DNA of 64,000 nt from Parelaphostrongylus tenuis. Lineage: Eukaryota; Nematoda; Chromadorea; Rhabditida; Metastrongylidae. The position numbers were made by a program, and so were the translations under genes. Location: assembly GCA_019055375.1 (NCBI GenBank), contig JAHQIW010003952.1, positions 1-64,000 of the forward strand, read 5' to 3'. A model generated the notes under the pieces. It did not search any database. It saw only the letters and a program-made list of their open reading frames with translations, and was not told the origin of the DNA. Below are positions 10,191-20,455 of this stretch, in pieces; the stretch's first letter is position 1, and each line of letters starts with the position of its first letter.

Positions 10191-11330
10191 CTCCTCACGA
10201 GTTCCAATCTCGTTCGAGTTCAGAGGTATCAGTAAGACGCCAAACCTGATGATTTCATATCAAGGACGAAAATTGGAATTGAGACTTTCACTGCAAAGAG
10301 GAGTGGAGGAATAAGGCGAGCCAGGATTGCAATGTGGAGCAGGCGCTCTTTGTCACGAAAATGCATAGTGACGATTCGGGTGCATCAGGCAGAACCATCA
10401 CATTCCAAGTTTTCCTAGTTTTGTTCCTATCCTAGCACTGTTGCAGTTGTATTTGCGCATCGCAGCCAGCCACGACACGGAACTTACCAATCAGACACTT
10501 GTAACTTCAGCAGACAAAGCTTCATACATAAGTTATCATTAGCATAACAAACAGCTTTGTTATACACTCACCGTTTTGCTCTCTTTGACTTATTTGGTGG
10601 TTTGAAACCATGAGATATTTCAGTGAATAATTTGATTTTGGAAGGAGCAAAGTTGGGGTTGTGACTGAGTGACTAGTGATGCAGATTGTTGGAGGGAAGG
10701 TGTTAGTTCATTGTCCTCTCCTGCGCTTTTGCCAAGATGAACGCCTTGCAAAGCGCCTTAACTCGCCTTCTTCCAAAGTCGGTATGTAGATGCAACCCTT
10801 AGGACGACGTATGCCAGCTCAGCTACACGAATGTTTTAAAGCGTTTCTCGCCGCAGAAAAGTTTTTGCTTATGCATTTGGTGACGATTCGAAAGCTTGAA
10901 TGTTTGCGATTCCAAGGATTTTTTAGCTATAAAAAAGAGTCTTTTATCACGTTGTAACAGTGGAAATAAAATCATTTTCCACATTCAATTTTCTTCATTT
11001 GCCAGGCTGGGGTCGCCACATGGCTCTTACTAAAGTTTCAATACTCATTAGATCTCCCAAATTTAGAGAATTCTGATGACAAAATTGTTTTTTTTTTGAA
11101 ATGTTGCCGTATAACGCTGTAAGAGCGAAAAAATATCACATTCCGAGCCTGAAATGCTATCCGCCGCTCCGACGTCATAGGTGGTTTATTGGAGTTATAG
11201 GTGAAGTTTATAACTTAGAGGTGTCTTGTCGTTACATAAAGAATAGGATATCACGAGTGACTTTTGACAAAGGTTTTTAATACAAAGAGAAACTAATTCT
11301 CTTGAAATCTCTCATTTTTAAGCGGTGATG
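10191..11330. repeat. Non-coding, with dispersed unit C near 10860-11010
   Basis: Contains cgattcgaaagcttgaatg and ttttatcacgttgtaacagtgg, both parts of unit C. No gene is supported. Confidence 0.4.
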
Positions 11331-12116
11331 CCACATTCTTGTACAACAATAAACCTTTAACATCTGTTGAGCACTTGTCTCGCCTGTCATGCGTAAACGT
11401 AGCTTGAAAACACATTCTCTAAGACAAACACATCTAGTCGAGGTTTACGTGGAGGTCTTTCTAATAATTAGCTCGAGTGAATGTAGGAAGAGCGCGCGTT
11501 CATCACTGTGTATCATTTCCCCTATCAACACCTATATAGAAAAAAAATGTATTCTTCTCTCTTTCTAGACACTTTTTTAGTTATGTGATAGCTTAAGTTT
11601 CAAAAAATTGATAGATACACTTCACTTTTTGAAAGGTTTTATATTACACTATAACAGGGAAAGTAATATGTTATCTAACACTTGAGCACCTTTCGATGAG
11701 CAACGCTTTTCCTCAAAAAATTCAGCACTTCTTCAAAACAGAGATCTCGGCAAATTTAACCTGCAAAATTCAAGGACATGCTTAGTTTTTGGGGGAGACT
11801 TTTAGTTTGCCGTTAGAGCTAAAAGACTTTGAGCTTCACACTAGATGCGCACCGGACGCCACGTGTAACGCTGCGCGACCCACACCGCGCCGAGTGTAAT
11901 ACTCAACGATCTCTTAGCTGTGACCGCACATTAAAACGTTCTTCTCAAAAACGAAGCTTATTATTGAGAATGCTGAGTACCTGTGCTATCGAATGGCTAT
12001 TGAAAATCTGAATGGAAAGCTCTGTGCAGCAAAAGATGCTTGAGTGTGAAAGAAAAATTTTTACTTAAATGTTTAGCAAAGACAAATTTTCAAGCCACCC
12101 TCACTCGCTGAACAGG
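11331..12116 (+). repeat. Left arm of 2.9-kb inverted repeat
   Basis: From ccacattcttgtacaacaat to cactcgctgaacag this arm is repeated in reverse complement at 13472-14232 with high identity, roughly 95 percent by eye over about 770 bp. Examples: ggacgccacgtgtaacgctg pairs with tttacacgtggcgtccggtg, and acccacaccgcgccgagtg with cactcggcgcggtgtgggt. The arm contains unit C-like sequence but no ORF. A foldback element or a segmental inverted duplication are both possible. Confidence 0.9.
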
Positions 12117-13471
12117 CAGTTTTCATTGGAATATTTGTGGTTATTCGAAAGCTTAAATGTCGGCCTACAATCGTCTCTGGTTTTTTAGAACACCCTTTTA
12201 TAAACTTGCAACTCCAGAAGAAAAATTCAATTCTCACTAGCACTTTGCCTTCAAATTAACCACGAGTATAAATTGCTCGAAGCACGAAAAGCATATCAGC
12301 GCGTGCAAAATCTTTAGTTGTGCTCAAATCACAGGTTTTTTCTAAAGTTTCTGTCAATGTGGAAAAAAATCCAATGCGCATGTTCTCCGATCTGCTGTGT
12401 GACGCGCAGCATTCGTAGAAATACAGACGCTTAATGAGATTCCCATTCAGTTGAGAGAGGGAAAGAGCTTCGCTCAGCCAAATATATGCGCGATAATGCG
12501 AAGCGCATATGAAACTCAGTCTTAGCGCTGCAACCCTCTGTGTAATCCATTTTTAAACGAATTACTTCCAGAGTTTGTGAGATTTGAAGTTTTGAATGAT
12601 TCTAAAGGTTTGACGAAAAGTCTTGTTTGACCAAAAGTGGTTTCTCCAGTAATCTTTCGCAGATTACAGAACATTGCCGGAAAGTCAAAGCATCCATCAT
12701 TTTACGGCCTTCACGAAGAATATTAGATTTGCAAGCAACAGCAGTGTCGACAAGCGGAAATTTAAGGACTATGTGGAAGTTAAACGAAAGGAAATGGCTC
12801 TAATGTAAGAGTTGCTGAGATCCTTACAGTTATTGTGATGACACCGTATGTAAAACATATATAAAAAATTATTTTGTCTTTTGAAGAGATAATTACGAAC
12901 GGACGCACGTCGACATGCAATAATCTCAAAGCGTGGTCTTTGAATGGGTTGATGACAATTATTTTGTTACGCTCTACCTCCAAAAATGTAGCTTGTTCAC
13001 AAAATACGTTGATTCAGGGGTGGTTTTTGAAAACCTGCAATCCATTTTTAATGGTTCCACATAGCGCATGTCTGGCGAGTGCTCATCGCCGCGAGATACC
13101 ATTTCGGATAAAAATGTACTCACCAAGGAAACTCACAGGGCACATCGACAATATACCTCTAGCATTTCTCAGTGTTGAAGTTCGATCTAAGGGAATTGGT
13201 TGCTCTAAGAAGACGTTAATTTTTCAACAGATTGACGATCAACTAAACGCTGCGTCGTAGGCAACGCTTGGCTATGCAAAATGGATTGTTTTCTGTTATC
13301 TGGCAAGCATTCTGGAAGCATCGTCATTTGCAGAAGAAGGGCTTTACACGAGACTATTGGTAACCACGAAAATTTTCAAACTTTGCAAAGTTGTTATTGT
13401 ACTAGTCTTCTAAAACGATCTCTATACAGCGCAACACTAAAAATAATGTTTGTGAAAATTTTTGGAGTGAG
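12117..13471. other. Loop of the 2.9-kb inverted repeat
   Basis: About 1.35 kb not shared between the arms. It starts with unit C sequence (ttattcgaaagcttaaatg). A frame at 12874-13260 of 128 codons is open but shows no domain I recognise, so I do not call it a gene. A small hairpin lies at 12484-12510 (ATATGCGC arms). Confidence 0.5.
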
Positions 13472-14232
13472 CTGTTCAGCGAGTGAGGGTGGCTTGAAAA
13501 TTTGTCTTTGCTAAACATTTAAGTAAAAATTTTCCTTTCACACTCAAGCATCTTTTGCTGTACAGAGCTTTCCAGTCAGATTTTCAATAGCCATTCGATA
13601 GCACAGGTCTCAGCATTCTCAATAATAAGCTTCGTTTTTGAGAAGAACGTTTTAATGTGCGGTCATAGCTAAGAGATCGTTGAGTATTACACTCGGCGCG
13701 GTGTGGGTCGCGCAGCTCAATTTACACGTGGCGTCCGGTGCGCATTTAGTGTGAAGCTCAAAGTCTTTTAGCTCTAACGACAAACTAAAAGTCTCCCCCA
13801 AAAACTAAGCATTTGCCGAGATCTCTGTTTTGAAGAACTGCTGAATTTTTTGAGGAAAAGCGTTGCTCATCGAAAGGTGCTCAAGTGTTAGATAACATAT
13901 TACTTTCCCTGTTATAGTGTAATATAAAACCTTTCAAAAAGTGAAGTATATCTATCACTTTTTTGAGACTTAAGCTACCACATAACTAAAAAAGTGTCTA
14001 GAAAGAGAGAAGAATTCGTTTTTTCGATATAGGTGTTGACAGGGGAAATGATACACAGTGATGAACGCGCGCTCTTCCTACATTCACTCGAGCTAATTAT
14101 TAGAAAGACCTCCATGTAAACCTCGACTAGATGTGTTTAGTCTTAGAGGATGCGTTCTCAAGCTACGTTTACGCATGACAGGCGAGACAAGTGCTCAACA
14201 GGTGTTAAAGTTTATTGTTGTACAAGAATGTG
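13472..14232 (-). repeat. Right arm of 2.9-kb inverted repeat
   Basis: Reverse complement of 11331-12116. It ends at tacaagaatgtg (14232), where the minus-strand hammerhead repeat copy begins (ttagaccacgctcaaatttc). The retrozyme-like element therefore abuts or interrupts the end of this arm. Confidence 0.9.
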
Positions 14233-14486
14233 TTAGACCACGCTCAAATTTCAATATATCCTTTCATCGTTATTTGAGCCAACATGTCATGTGGTCTGGT
14301 AAGGGCTCTTGTACAGCCCGAGACACGTGTTTCGTCCTTACAGACTCATCAGCCGGGCAGAACCCGTTGTCTGCCGAACTTTTCATAGCTAGTTCTCTCG
14401 GGAGCGTCACACTCCTTATATAGTTATCGACGACCTACGCTTTACACTCTTTGTCAGGTGAAACATTCACCTAACACAGAGTGAAA
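14233..14486 (-). mobile_element. Hammerhead-ribozyme repeat (retrozyme-like), minus partial unit
   Basis: Reverse complement of the plus unit that follows. On the minus strand it runs from the caggtgaa…ttcacctg region, past gtcgtcgataactata and the hammerhead at 14366-14303, to tggtctggt…ccacatgacatgttggctc and ttgagcgtggtc. It lacks the part of the unit beyond about 14484. It carries the best preserved ribozyme in the window. No ORF. Confidence 0.8.
14303..14366 (-). ncRNA. Type-I hammerhead ribozyme, complete core
   Basis: On the minus strand the order is stem I 5' half (GGGTTCT + GCCCGG), CTGATGAG, stem II TCT-GTAA-GGA, CGAAAC, ACGT, GTC, then stem I 3' half (TCGGGC, TGTACA bulge, AGAGCCC). 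Outer stem I pairs 7/7 with one G-U; inner stem I pairs 6/6 with one G-U. Every invariant core base (CUGANGA, GAAA, UH) is present. The predicted cut is after GTC, between plus-coordinates 14322 and 14321. Stem III is only AC/GU around a palindromic ACGU, as in short-stem-III metazoan hammerheads that may act as dimers. The bulge in stem I can face loop II, the tertiary contact known for natural type-I hammerheads. Confidence 0.9.
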
Positions 14487-14487
14487 A

Positions 14488-14925
14488 TACAAGAGCCCTT
14501 ACCAGACCACATGACATGTTGGCTCAAATAATGATGAAAGGATATATGAAATTTGAGCGTGGTCTAAACAAAGCACTCGAGATAAAGGTATAATTATGAC
14601 AAAAGTACCAGCCAGCTAGCAATCGAGTGCAAAACACTCAGTGTTAGGTGAATGTTTCACCTGACAAGAGTGTAAAGCATAGGTCGTCGATAACTATATA
14701 TAAGGAGTGTGACGCTCCCGAGAGAACTGACTATGAAAAGATCGACAGACGACGGGTTCTGCCCCGCTGATGAGTCTGTAAGGACGAAGCACGTGTCTCA
14801 GGCTGTACAAGAGCCCTTACCAAACCACATGACATGTTGGCTCAAATAATGATGAAAGGATATATTGAAATTTGAGCGTGGTCTAAACAAAGCACTCGAG
14901 ATAAAGGTATAATTTTTGGAGTCTT
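14488..14925 (+). mobile_element. Hammerhead-ribozyme repeat (retrozyme-like), tandem 1.4 units, period 318 bp
   Basis: tacaagagcccttaccagac begins at 14488 and again at 14806, so one full unit of 318 bp is followed by about 120 bp of a second. The hammerhead spans the junction (14754-14816). Inside the unit are gaaatttgagcgtggtctaa, actcgagataaaggtataat, a self-complementary ttaggtgaatgtttcacctg, and gtcgtcgataactatatata. No open frame exists. A non-coding tandem unit of this size with one ribozyme per unit is the published layout of animal retrozymes; identity as a retrozyme is inferred. Confidence 0.8.
14754..14816 (+). ncRNA. Type-I hammerhead ribozyme, slightly degraded
   Basis: GGGTTCTGCCCCG, CTGATGAG (14767-14774), TCTGTAAGGA, CGAAGCACGTGTC, TCAGGCTGTACAAGAGCCC. 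It differs from the minus copy by GAAAC to GAAGC at the first pair of stem III and by mismatches in inner stem I. The predicted cut is after 14797. Activity is probably reduced. Confidence 0.8.
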
Positions 14926-15245
14926 ATCGATGTCGGTACGTCAGAGCCATAAGTACGCTTCGGCGGTGTCGCTTTCTTCATTAGTGGCCCACGCTCCACA
15001 CTGAGCCCTCCTTCATAGCAGGGATGGAGAGAAATTATATATGGTAGTAGCTCGTGATACTGTGTAATCAACATTTTTTAGTCAATAGATTACGACCGGC
15101 AGTGATTGCCTAGTGATCAATCACGTCGACTGTTTTTGAATCTCTCTTCAATGTGGACTCAGGTCACTGATAAATCTAACGACACAGCTGAAACACAAGT
15201 GTGGCTTTGGCATACTAACCTTAGAAAGGCTCTGAACTTTGTAAG
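14915..15245. mobile_element. TIR element family B, copy 2
   Basis: The left end has cgtcagagccataagtacgctt, cggtggt-like sequence and agtggcccacgctccacactgagccct. The right end has aagtgtggctttggcatactaaccttagaaagg, a diverged complement of the left end. It starts right where the hammerhead repeat stops. Confidence 0.55.
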
Positions 15246-15387
15246 GGCTCGCGCTTCAGAGAAGACAAAAACCTCAAAAAAACATTCTAGAGGTAAAATC
15301 TAAAAAACCAACGCAAACTCACTGTCTTTATAGTGTTTTTTTGCTCTGTGGATCCTAGAACTTTTAGCATTGAATGCTGTTGCTGCG

Positions 15388-15478
15388 TTGTTGTTGACTG
15401 CCGGAACGAGATGACGGGTGGAGTCTGGCTTCACTGGCGTCGCGAAGAACGTCATAACCACTCGGCCACGGCCCCTCA
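15388..15478 (-). repeat. tRNA-Ser-like / SINE promoter fragment
   Basis: On the minus strand GGGGCCGTGGCCGAGTGGTT matches the acceptor start, D-arm and A-box of serine-type tRNAs (TGGCCGAGTGG). The rest (GCCAGTGAAGCCAGACTCC…) does not fold into a complete tRNA and no proper B-box was found. It is best read as a tRNA-derived repeat, not a functional tRNA gene. Confidence 0.5.
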
Positions 15479-16260
15479 AAAAACACAATGATTTTGGTGC
15501 ACATAAATATCATGATTCAGTTGCACGATGTTGCTGTCAGTCGCTAATGCGTTAATATTACGTTGGCGCAAGATCACATACGGGTCTGAGTTGTTAAGAA
15601 ATTTTCCGTCTCATACCGAAATGTGTTTTTTCAAAAAAGCTGTCATATCATGCATTGCTTTTATTTTGTAGGATCCTAATCACTTTTGCACCAGTCCAAT
15701 AACTGTGAGACTAATGGTATGTTACGAAGTATGAATAAATTAAAACCATCGTCTCATATGATTGAGGATACACAAGGTTGGTGAATAAAATTCATTCAAT
15801 CAACATTTTAACAGCTTCGTTGTCCACAGAGCCGATGACTTGACACTGCCGCCCACAGCTGTCCGTACTTTCGCCTTTTTAGCGCGCGAGTCAGACTTTG
15901 TCGGTCAAGCACCGCTGGAATGAGGATCTCAATCAGCGGCATCCTTTTATACAATCGCCCTCATGTTAATTGCTTCTGATAGTGATAATACACTCGCTTT
16001 CGTCTGGAAATCTCCGCACCGACAGCCGAGGGATAAATTATTAGGAGCACACATGATGTTATAATTATTAATGCGAAATTATATGTGAACTATGTAACTG
16101 GGGTTGAATACAAAGTTTTGGGTCACTCTAATAAACATGACATAGCACCCATGCATATCATGTGAATATTACAGTTTATTATGTAAAATTTTCCCACTGA
16201 AAGCCTAGATGTGATTTGACCTCTTTTTTACTGCGTTACAAGCTACAGCCATATCCAACG
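15479..16260. other. No supported gene
   Basis: Unassigned sequence. A GC-richer patch near 15830-16030 has no recognisable product. Confidence 0.4.
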
Positions 16261-16267
16261 ATATGCT

Positions 16268-17060
16268 TGAAGTTCGTGTTTTATTGTGCCATTATTGGAG
16301 ACAAGGTCTTTCACGGGGAGTTCAGTCTAAAAATCCTAGAAGTTGAAGGGGAAAGCACGACAAGTAGATCTGCTGCTGGACGCTAGCTTCAACGCTTTTT
16401 TCTTAATCCTGACCTCGAAGACAATCCTCGTTCATGGCGTCCAGGAAATCGAGCAACGAAGATTTGGTTGCTGCTTTGGAAGATGAACCTCGTCAAAAGA
16501 TTACTAATTGGCAGCGGAACTTGTTGTTTTGCATACGACTGTGCCATCTCATCTCTACTAGCCAAACTTTGTCCACAAAAGCCGCGACAAAATCCGCAGA
16601 AACTCACAGAAGCACAGGGAGCCAAAAGAGTCGAAATATGTCGCCAACTTCTTAACAGTCCACTGAATGACCAATTTTGGTGACGTGTGACGTGTTGTGA
16701 CTTCGGACTAGAAGTGGGTTTACCTGGTCAACTACAATAGCGACAAGCAGTAGGTTTGGAGCGTCAAGCTATGCCATCAGTCTCGTAGCACAACTGATTT
16801 AGCAAGAAGATCATGATCTGTGTTTGATTAAATTCTGAAAGAGTCGTGCATGTTGAGTTGGTTCCGAAATTATTGCAGGGATCGTTGCTTTGAATCGTTT
16901 GATGAAGTTGCAGAAGCATGCCAAGAGTTCTTTGATTCGAAGTTGAAGGAATGGTCCACTTTGACCATATCCGAAATTTGGACACCGATGAGAGAAAGTC
17001 GTGGAAAACGATGACTTTTCTGGGAATATTTACTATTGTTTTTGTTTCAAATTCAAGCAA
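16268..17060 (+). pseudogene. mariner/Tc1-type transposase remnant, copy 1
   Basis: The frame around 16371-16445 reads GR-stop-LQRFFLNPDLEDNPRSWRP, the mariner N-terminal motif usually written W(F)xRFxxGDxxLEDxPRSGRP. The next residues, NEDLVAALEDEPRQ at 16456-16497 in a neighbouring frame, fit the D.D.L...E.P segment. A parallel remnant at 43552-43880 shares flanking text (gttcgtgtttt, ggtctttcac, caagagttctttgatt). Mariner transposase cuts and pastes its own DNA at TA sites; only the DNA-binding part survives here, with stops and frameshifts. The DD(34)D catalytic part was not found. Confidence 0.6.
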
Positions 17061-17486
17061 GAATGTTCAATTTTTTACAAGTGTTAAAAAACTTTTTTTC
17101 TAGCCCAGTGAATGAACATTTAAGTGAGTTTTTTTGTTCGAGCGATGCTTCACACCGCGAAAGTTTTGACTCACGCGGTTTTCAAGATGAAGCCGTTTGA
17201 ATGAGGACATAAGAGTAAAGTGCTCGTTTCATATTTGGGCACTTTGTACAAATGATTGCATTAATGCATTGACATAAAAATACCTACTACCCACCTTGTA
17301 ATCGTATAGAATGTTTCAGCTTTACATAAAGTCTGTTCTAGAACTTCTAGTGTTTAGACACATTTCGGCATCCTTGCAAACCTCATCGGTAACAAATACA
17401 ATTCGGCTACTCGTTCAGTACTCATGTAGGGAAAAGACGCCGCATAACCTCCACTGTGCGTTGTGTAAAAATGTTAGATACGCTTA

Positions 17487-17536
17487 TACATATATATATG
17501 TATATATATATATATATATATATAGGTATATATAAA
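17487..17536. repeat. TA/TATG microsatellite
   Basis: Alternating TA run (catatatatatgtatatat…) of about 50 bp. Confidence 0.95.
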
Positions 17537-17554
17537 TAACACTTCTGACACGAG

Positions 17555-17595
17555 TTTTTGAGCGAGATCTCAAAGTAGTCGATTGAACTTTTGAT
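17555..17595 (-). repeat. Isolated end of foldback family A
   Basis: gagcgagatctcaaagtagtcgattgaac is the complement of the end at 673-703 (atcgactattctgagacctcgctc) with one or two changes. Confidence 0.55.
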
Positions 17596-18539
17596 ACTAC
17601 CAATTTGATTGCATTGTAAAGACTAGGATTTTCTAGTTGTCGAAAGTTCAAATTAATGCCTTAGCTTCAACCTCTATGGAGAATACGACTTGCCCAAAAT
17701 TGGTCGAAATCCACAAGAGATAGCGCGTAATCTTTAAAAGTTTGTAAGCTTTTTTTCTTCCTAAAAAAATTATTCCACGGTGTGTCTGAAATCTGCTGTC
17801 GAACTTGCCCGCCGTTTAAGGTTAGGTGCAAGGTTGGCAGTTCCATAGGTATTATTCATGCCGACTCCTATTATTTACATTTGTTCTTCCATTTCGGTTC
17901 TTTCTTGGTATTCTCGAAACCCTGCTCTGTGATTTCGCTAGCTGCTCGTTTTTTTTACCATTTTCATGAATGTGGTTGAATGCTAGTGGAGCTGTCTCTT
18001 CCTGGTTCATAAAATAGGCACGCAAGCTTGCGCCCATGTGAAAAGGATAGGGAGCCTATTCTCGGGAAACCTTTATTAACCAATCTACCTACCACAAAGA
18101 GATGAGAGACGTTTGGTAAGGTGAGTGTGAATTCTAACCACCTCTTAAATGCGGTCATCCGCGCAATGAATGCTATCACTATTATTGCACTACTCGCTCT
18201 CCTTTAGATTGCCTATTTTCTTTAACTGACTCTCAATATGCATTTTTCAATGATAGGTCATTGTTCTTACTATAATTATCAATAAGCAATAGGCGAGTTA
18301 AAAGGATCTTCTTGGTGTCGCAGAGAAAGATCAGCGTGCATCTCAAGACTTCTGCTTTCTGAAAGAAGAGGCGTTATCGCTCTTGGCAGTTCAAAAGAAT
18401 CGTGTCATGACTTCTGCAGTCTTAATTGCTTCTAATCTCCTCATCCTTTAAGCAGCTCTAAAACTGTTTTAACCAGGCAGAAAATCTCCGTGTCCGACCT
18501 ACCTCTTTGGGTAGATCTACTTCACATAATAAAAATTTT

Positions 18540-18815
18540 ACTCAGTTGTTCAGAAAATACTTTATCTGAAATAGAGTGAAGATAATGGGTTGAACATTTA
18601 TAAATAGATTCAGTAGAGTGCAATAAATGCAGATAATGAATATGACAACAACAAATGCGGATTTCAACAAAGGAGGAATCAAATGATCTCAGATATGATC
18701 CGTTTCCAAAAATTCGATGAGAGATAGGAATGTTGCCGTCAGTGCAACAATGCTGGTTGCTCCGTAGTTGTACAAAGCCACCTGAACTTCTCCTTCTTTG
18801 CCTTCCAAATTCCTT
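18540..18815 (-). pseudogene. Membrane-protein-like fragment, unknown
   Basis: On the minus strand a frame gives GEVQVALYNYGATSIVALTA then TFLSLIEFLETDHI, a TGA, and then SAFVVVIFIICIYCTLLNLF. Two hydrophobic stretches, each long enough to cross a membrane, flank the in-frame stop. Codon content looks coding-like, but another frame over the same DNA is also open for 101 codons (18522-18827) and is polar. I cannot name a family. It could be a decayed multi-pass protein, or two exons with the stop lying in an unrecognised intron. Confidence 0.3.
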
Positions 18816-18884
18816 TGACAATTTCAATCAAATAGAGAACTTTCGACTAGTTTGCTCAAAAACAATGATAATCTGATAATATGA

Positions 18885-18970
18885 CAAGATGCCCCGAGCC
18901 TTTTATGAGGTTTGGCATAGCACAGTGCTAGCCAGGCCTATTTCGTCATTCTGGGTTTATAAGTAGTGAG
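18885..18970 (+). repeat. Internal piece of foldback family A
   Basis: ttttatgaggtttggcatagcacagtgctag resembles ttttcatgaggtctggtatggcacttctcgtgctag at 1690-1735. Confidence 0.45.
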
Positions 18971-20160
18971 GTGCCCTTTAGGCAAGCCGATCCATTGCAG
19001 GAGGATAAACCCCTACCTATGAAGGAGATCGCTTGCGGTCATTCAAATAATTCTGCGCCGATTCCTTTAGAAGAGGGGTGTATCCCTTGCATATGATCGA
19101 AGGAACCGAAAGGCACCGCATTACTTACTGATCAGCTTTCAAAGAAAAAACCAGAATGTTCACTTAATAATGCTCCGGGTTGCTGGTTTTTTGATAGCAC
19201 CAGATAATATACCCATTGCTATTACTCTTCACATCATAATTTAAGAAACTTAGACATGAAGCTAAACCTTTTTGCACAAATTCTTAGAATATTTCCATTA
19301 TTAATGCTTGCAGAGAAATTCCAGCACCACCAAGGCAATACGAAGCAGATTTGTAGGCGAGCATGAAAATATTTCATTTGGGAAAATCACTTTGCATACG
19401 GGGGAAAGCGTTTGGCAAATCGAAAAATGAGCTACTTATGCCACTCTATTCGTGACATCGTACAGGTAATTGAGTGCATGTGTTGTGAAAAAACCGAAAA
19501 GTTTGAGAATCAAAGAATTGTACATCACGTGAGACTAACAGAGATAATGAGCTAGAAAAATATTTTCCATTGCCAATCTGAGGGGGCAACACTTCAAGTC
19601 AATTCTTGACAGACGTTCAGAAAATCTGAAAAAACTAGAAAAAGAGCGGCTGACGGCAAAAGAGAAAGTGGCATGCTTTTGTAGCACTCATACCTTTTTG
19701 AAATGCGGCATGTATTTTGTTGACGAAAAATCAAACAACAATTAGTTCCGATTGGAAAAGACCTGAACACCTTATGAAACCCATTAGCGCTCACAAATTC
19801 ACCGGCTTAGCAAATTACACTAGGTATGTCAGAATGTAAGTCTTTTGCAGATCGAAGACTAGTATGTTCGTTCTCTTGTTTCAAAAGAGTTATTTTCACG
19901 TCGATGACTATTGGCAGTTTGCTTACTGTAAGTAGGCTATAGACTCCTCCTTTCATGACGAAGCAAAGCCTCACTCACAAAGTCGCAGTCAAACGTGCTC
20001 ATAGTACGGAAAAAACGAATTATCAAACTCAAGAGGATTTCGTCTTAAAGACAAAAATTCTTTCACCTATTATGAGACATTTCGCTAATTCGTAGTTGCT
20101 CCTTGAAGTAGTAGATCGATCACAATCAGAATGGACAACAGACAATCCTGATCATCTAAT
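18971..20160. other. No supported gene
   Basis: AT-rich, no recognisable coding sequence or repeat. Confidence 0.4.
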
Positions 20161-20164
20161 ATAA

Positions 20165-20455
20165 ATTATAAGGATGCACAGCCATAGCGAGGTTGACACG
20201 CCAGAACCATACACGAGTTTCGGTGGTCTCGTCCACCTTGTCAGTGGCCCGCGCCCCACATTGAGCCCTGCATTATAGCAAAGAGGGAGGCATATGTGGC
20301 GACAGCACAGTGTACATTGACATTGTGCTAACGCCACTTTTCAGTCGGTGGATCGCGGCTGGTAGAGAAAGGTCGATCCATAACATCCACTGTTGAGAAG
20401 AGAGACAAAACCTCCGAAACGCGTGCATGGCGCGTGCCAGCCTCGCTAAGACTTA
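20165..20455. mobile_element. TIR element family B, copy 3 (most compact)
   Basis: Left end cagccatagcgaggttgacacgccagaaccatacacgagtttcggtgg; right end cctccgaaacgcgtgcatggcgcgtgccagcctcgctaag. The ends are inverted repeats of about 40-45 bp around an interior (gtggcccgcgccccacattgagccct) shared with copies 1 and 2. No transposase. Confidence 0.7.

Noticed and set aside
12874..13260. 128-codon open frame in the loop of the 2.9-kb inverted repeat
   Set aside because: No domain, biased toward Ser/Leu/Lys as expected from AT-rich random sequence, and no matching splice sites.
15388..15478. Functional tRNA-Ser gene on the minus strand
   Set aside because: The D-arm matches but no proper anticodon arm, variable arm or T-arm can be folded.
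17487..17536. TATA-rich promoter
   Set aside because: A plain TA microsatellite; no gene follows.
17964..18179. 71-codon minus frame (VVGRLVNKGFPRIGSLSFSH)
   Set aside because: Several frames are open over the same DNA and no homology was recognised; more like a non-coding repeat.
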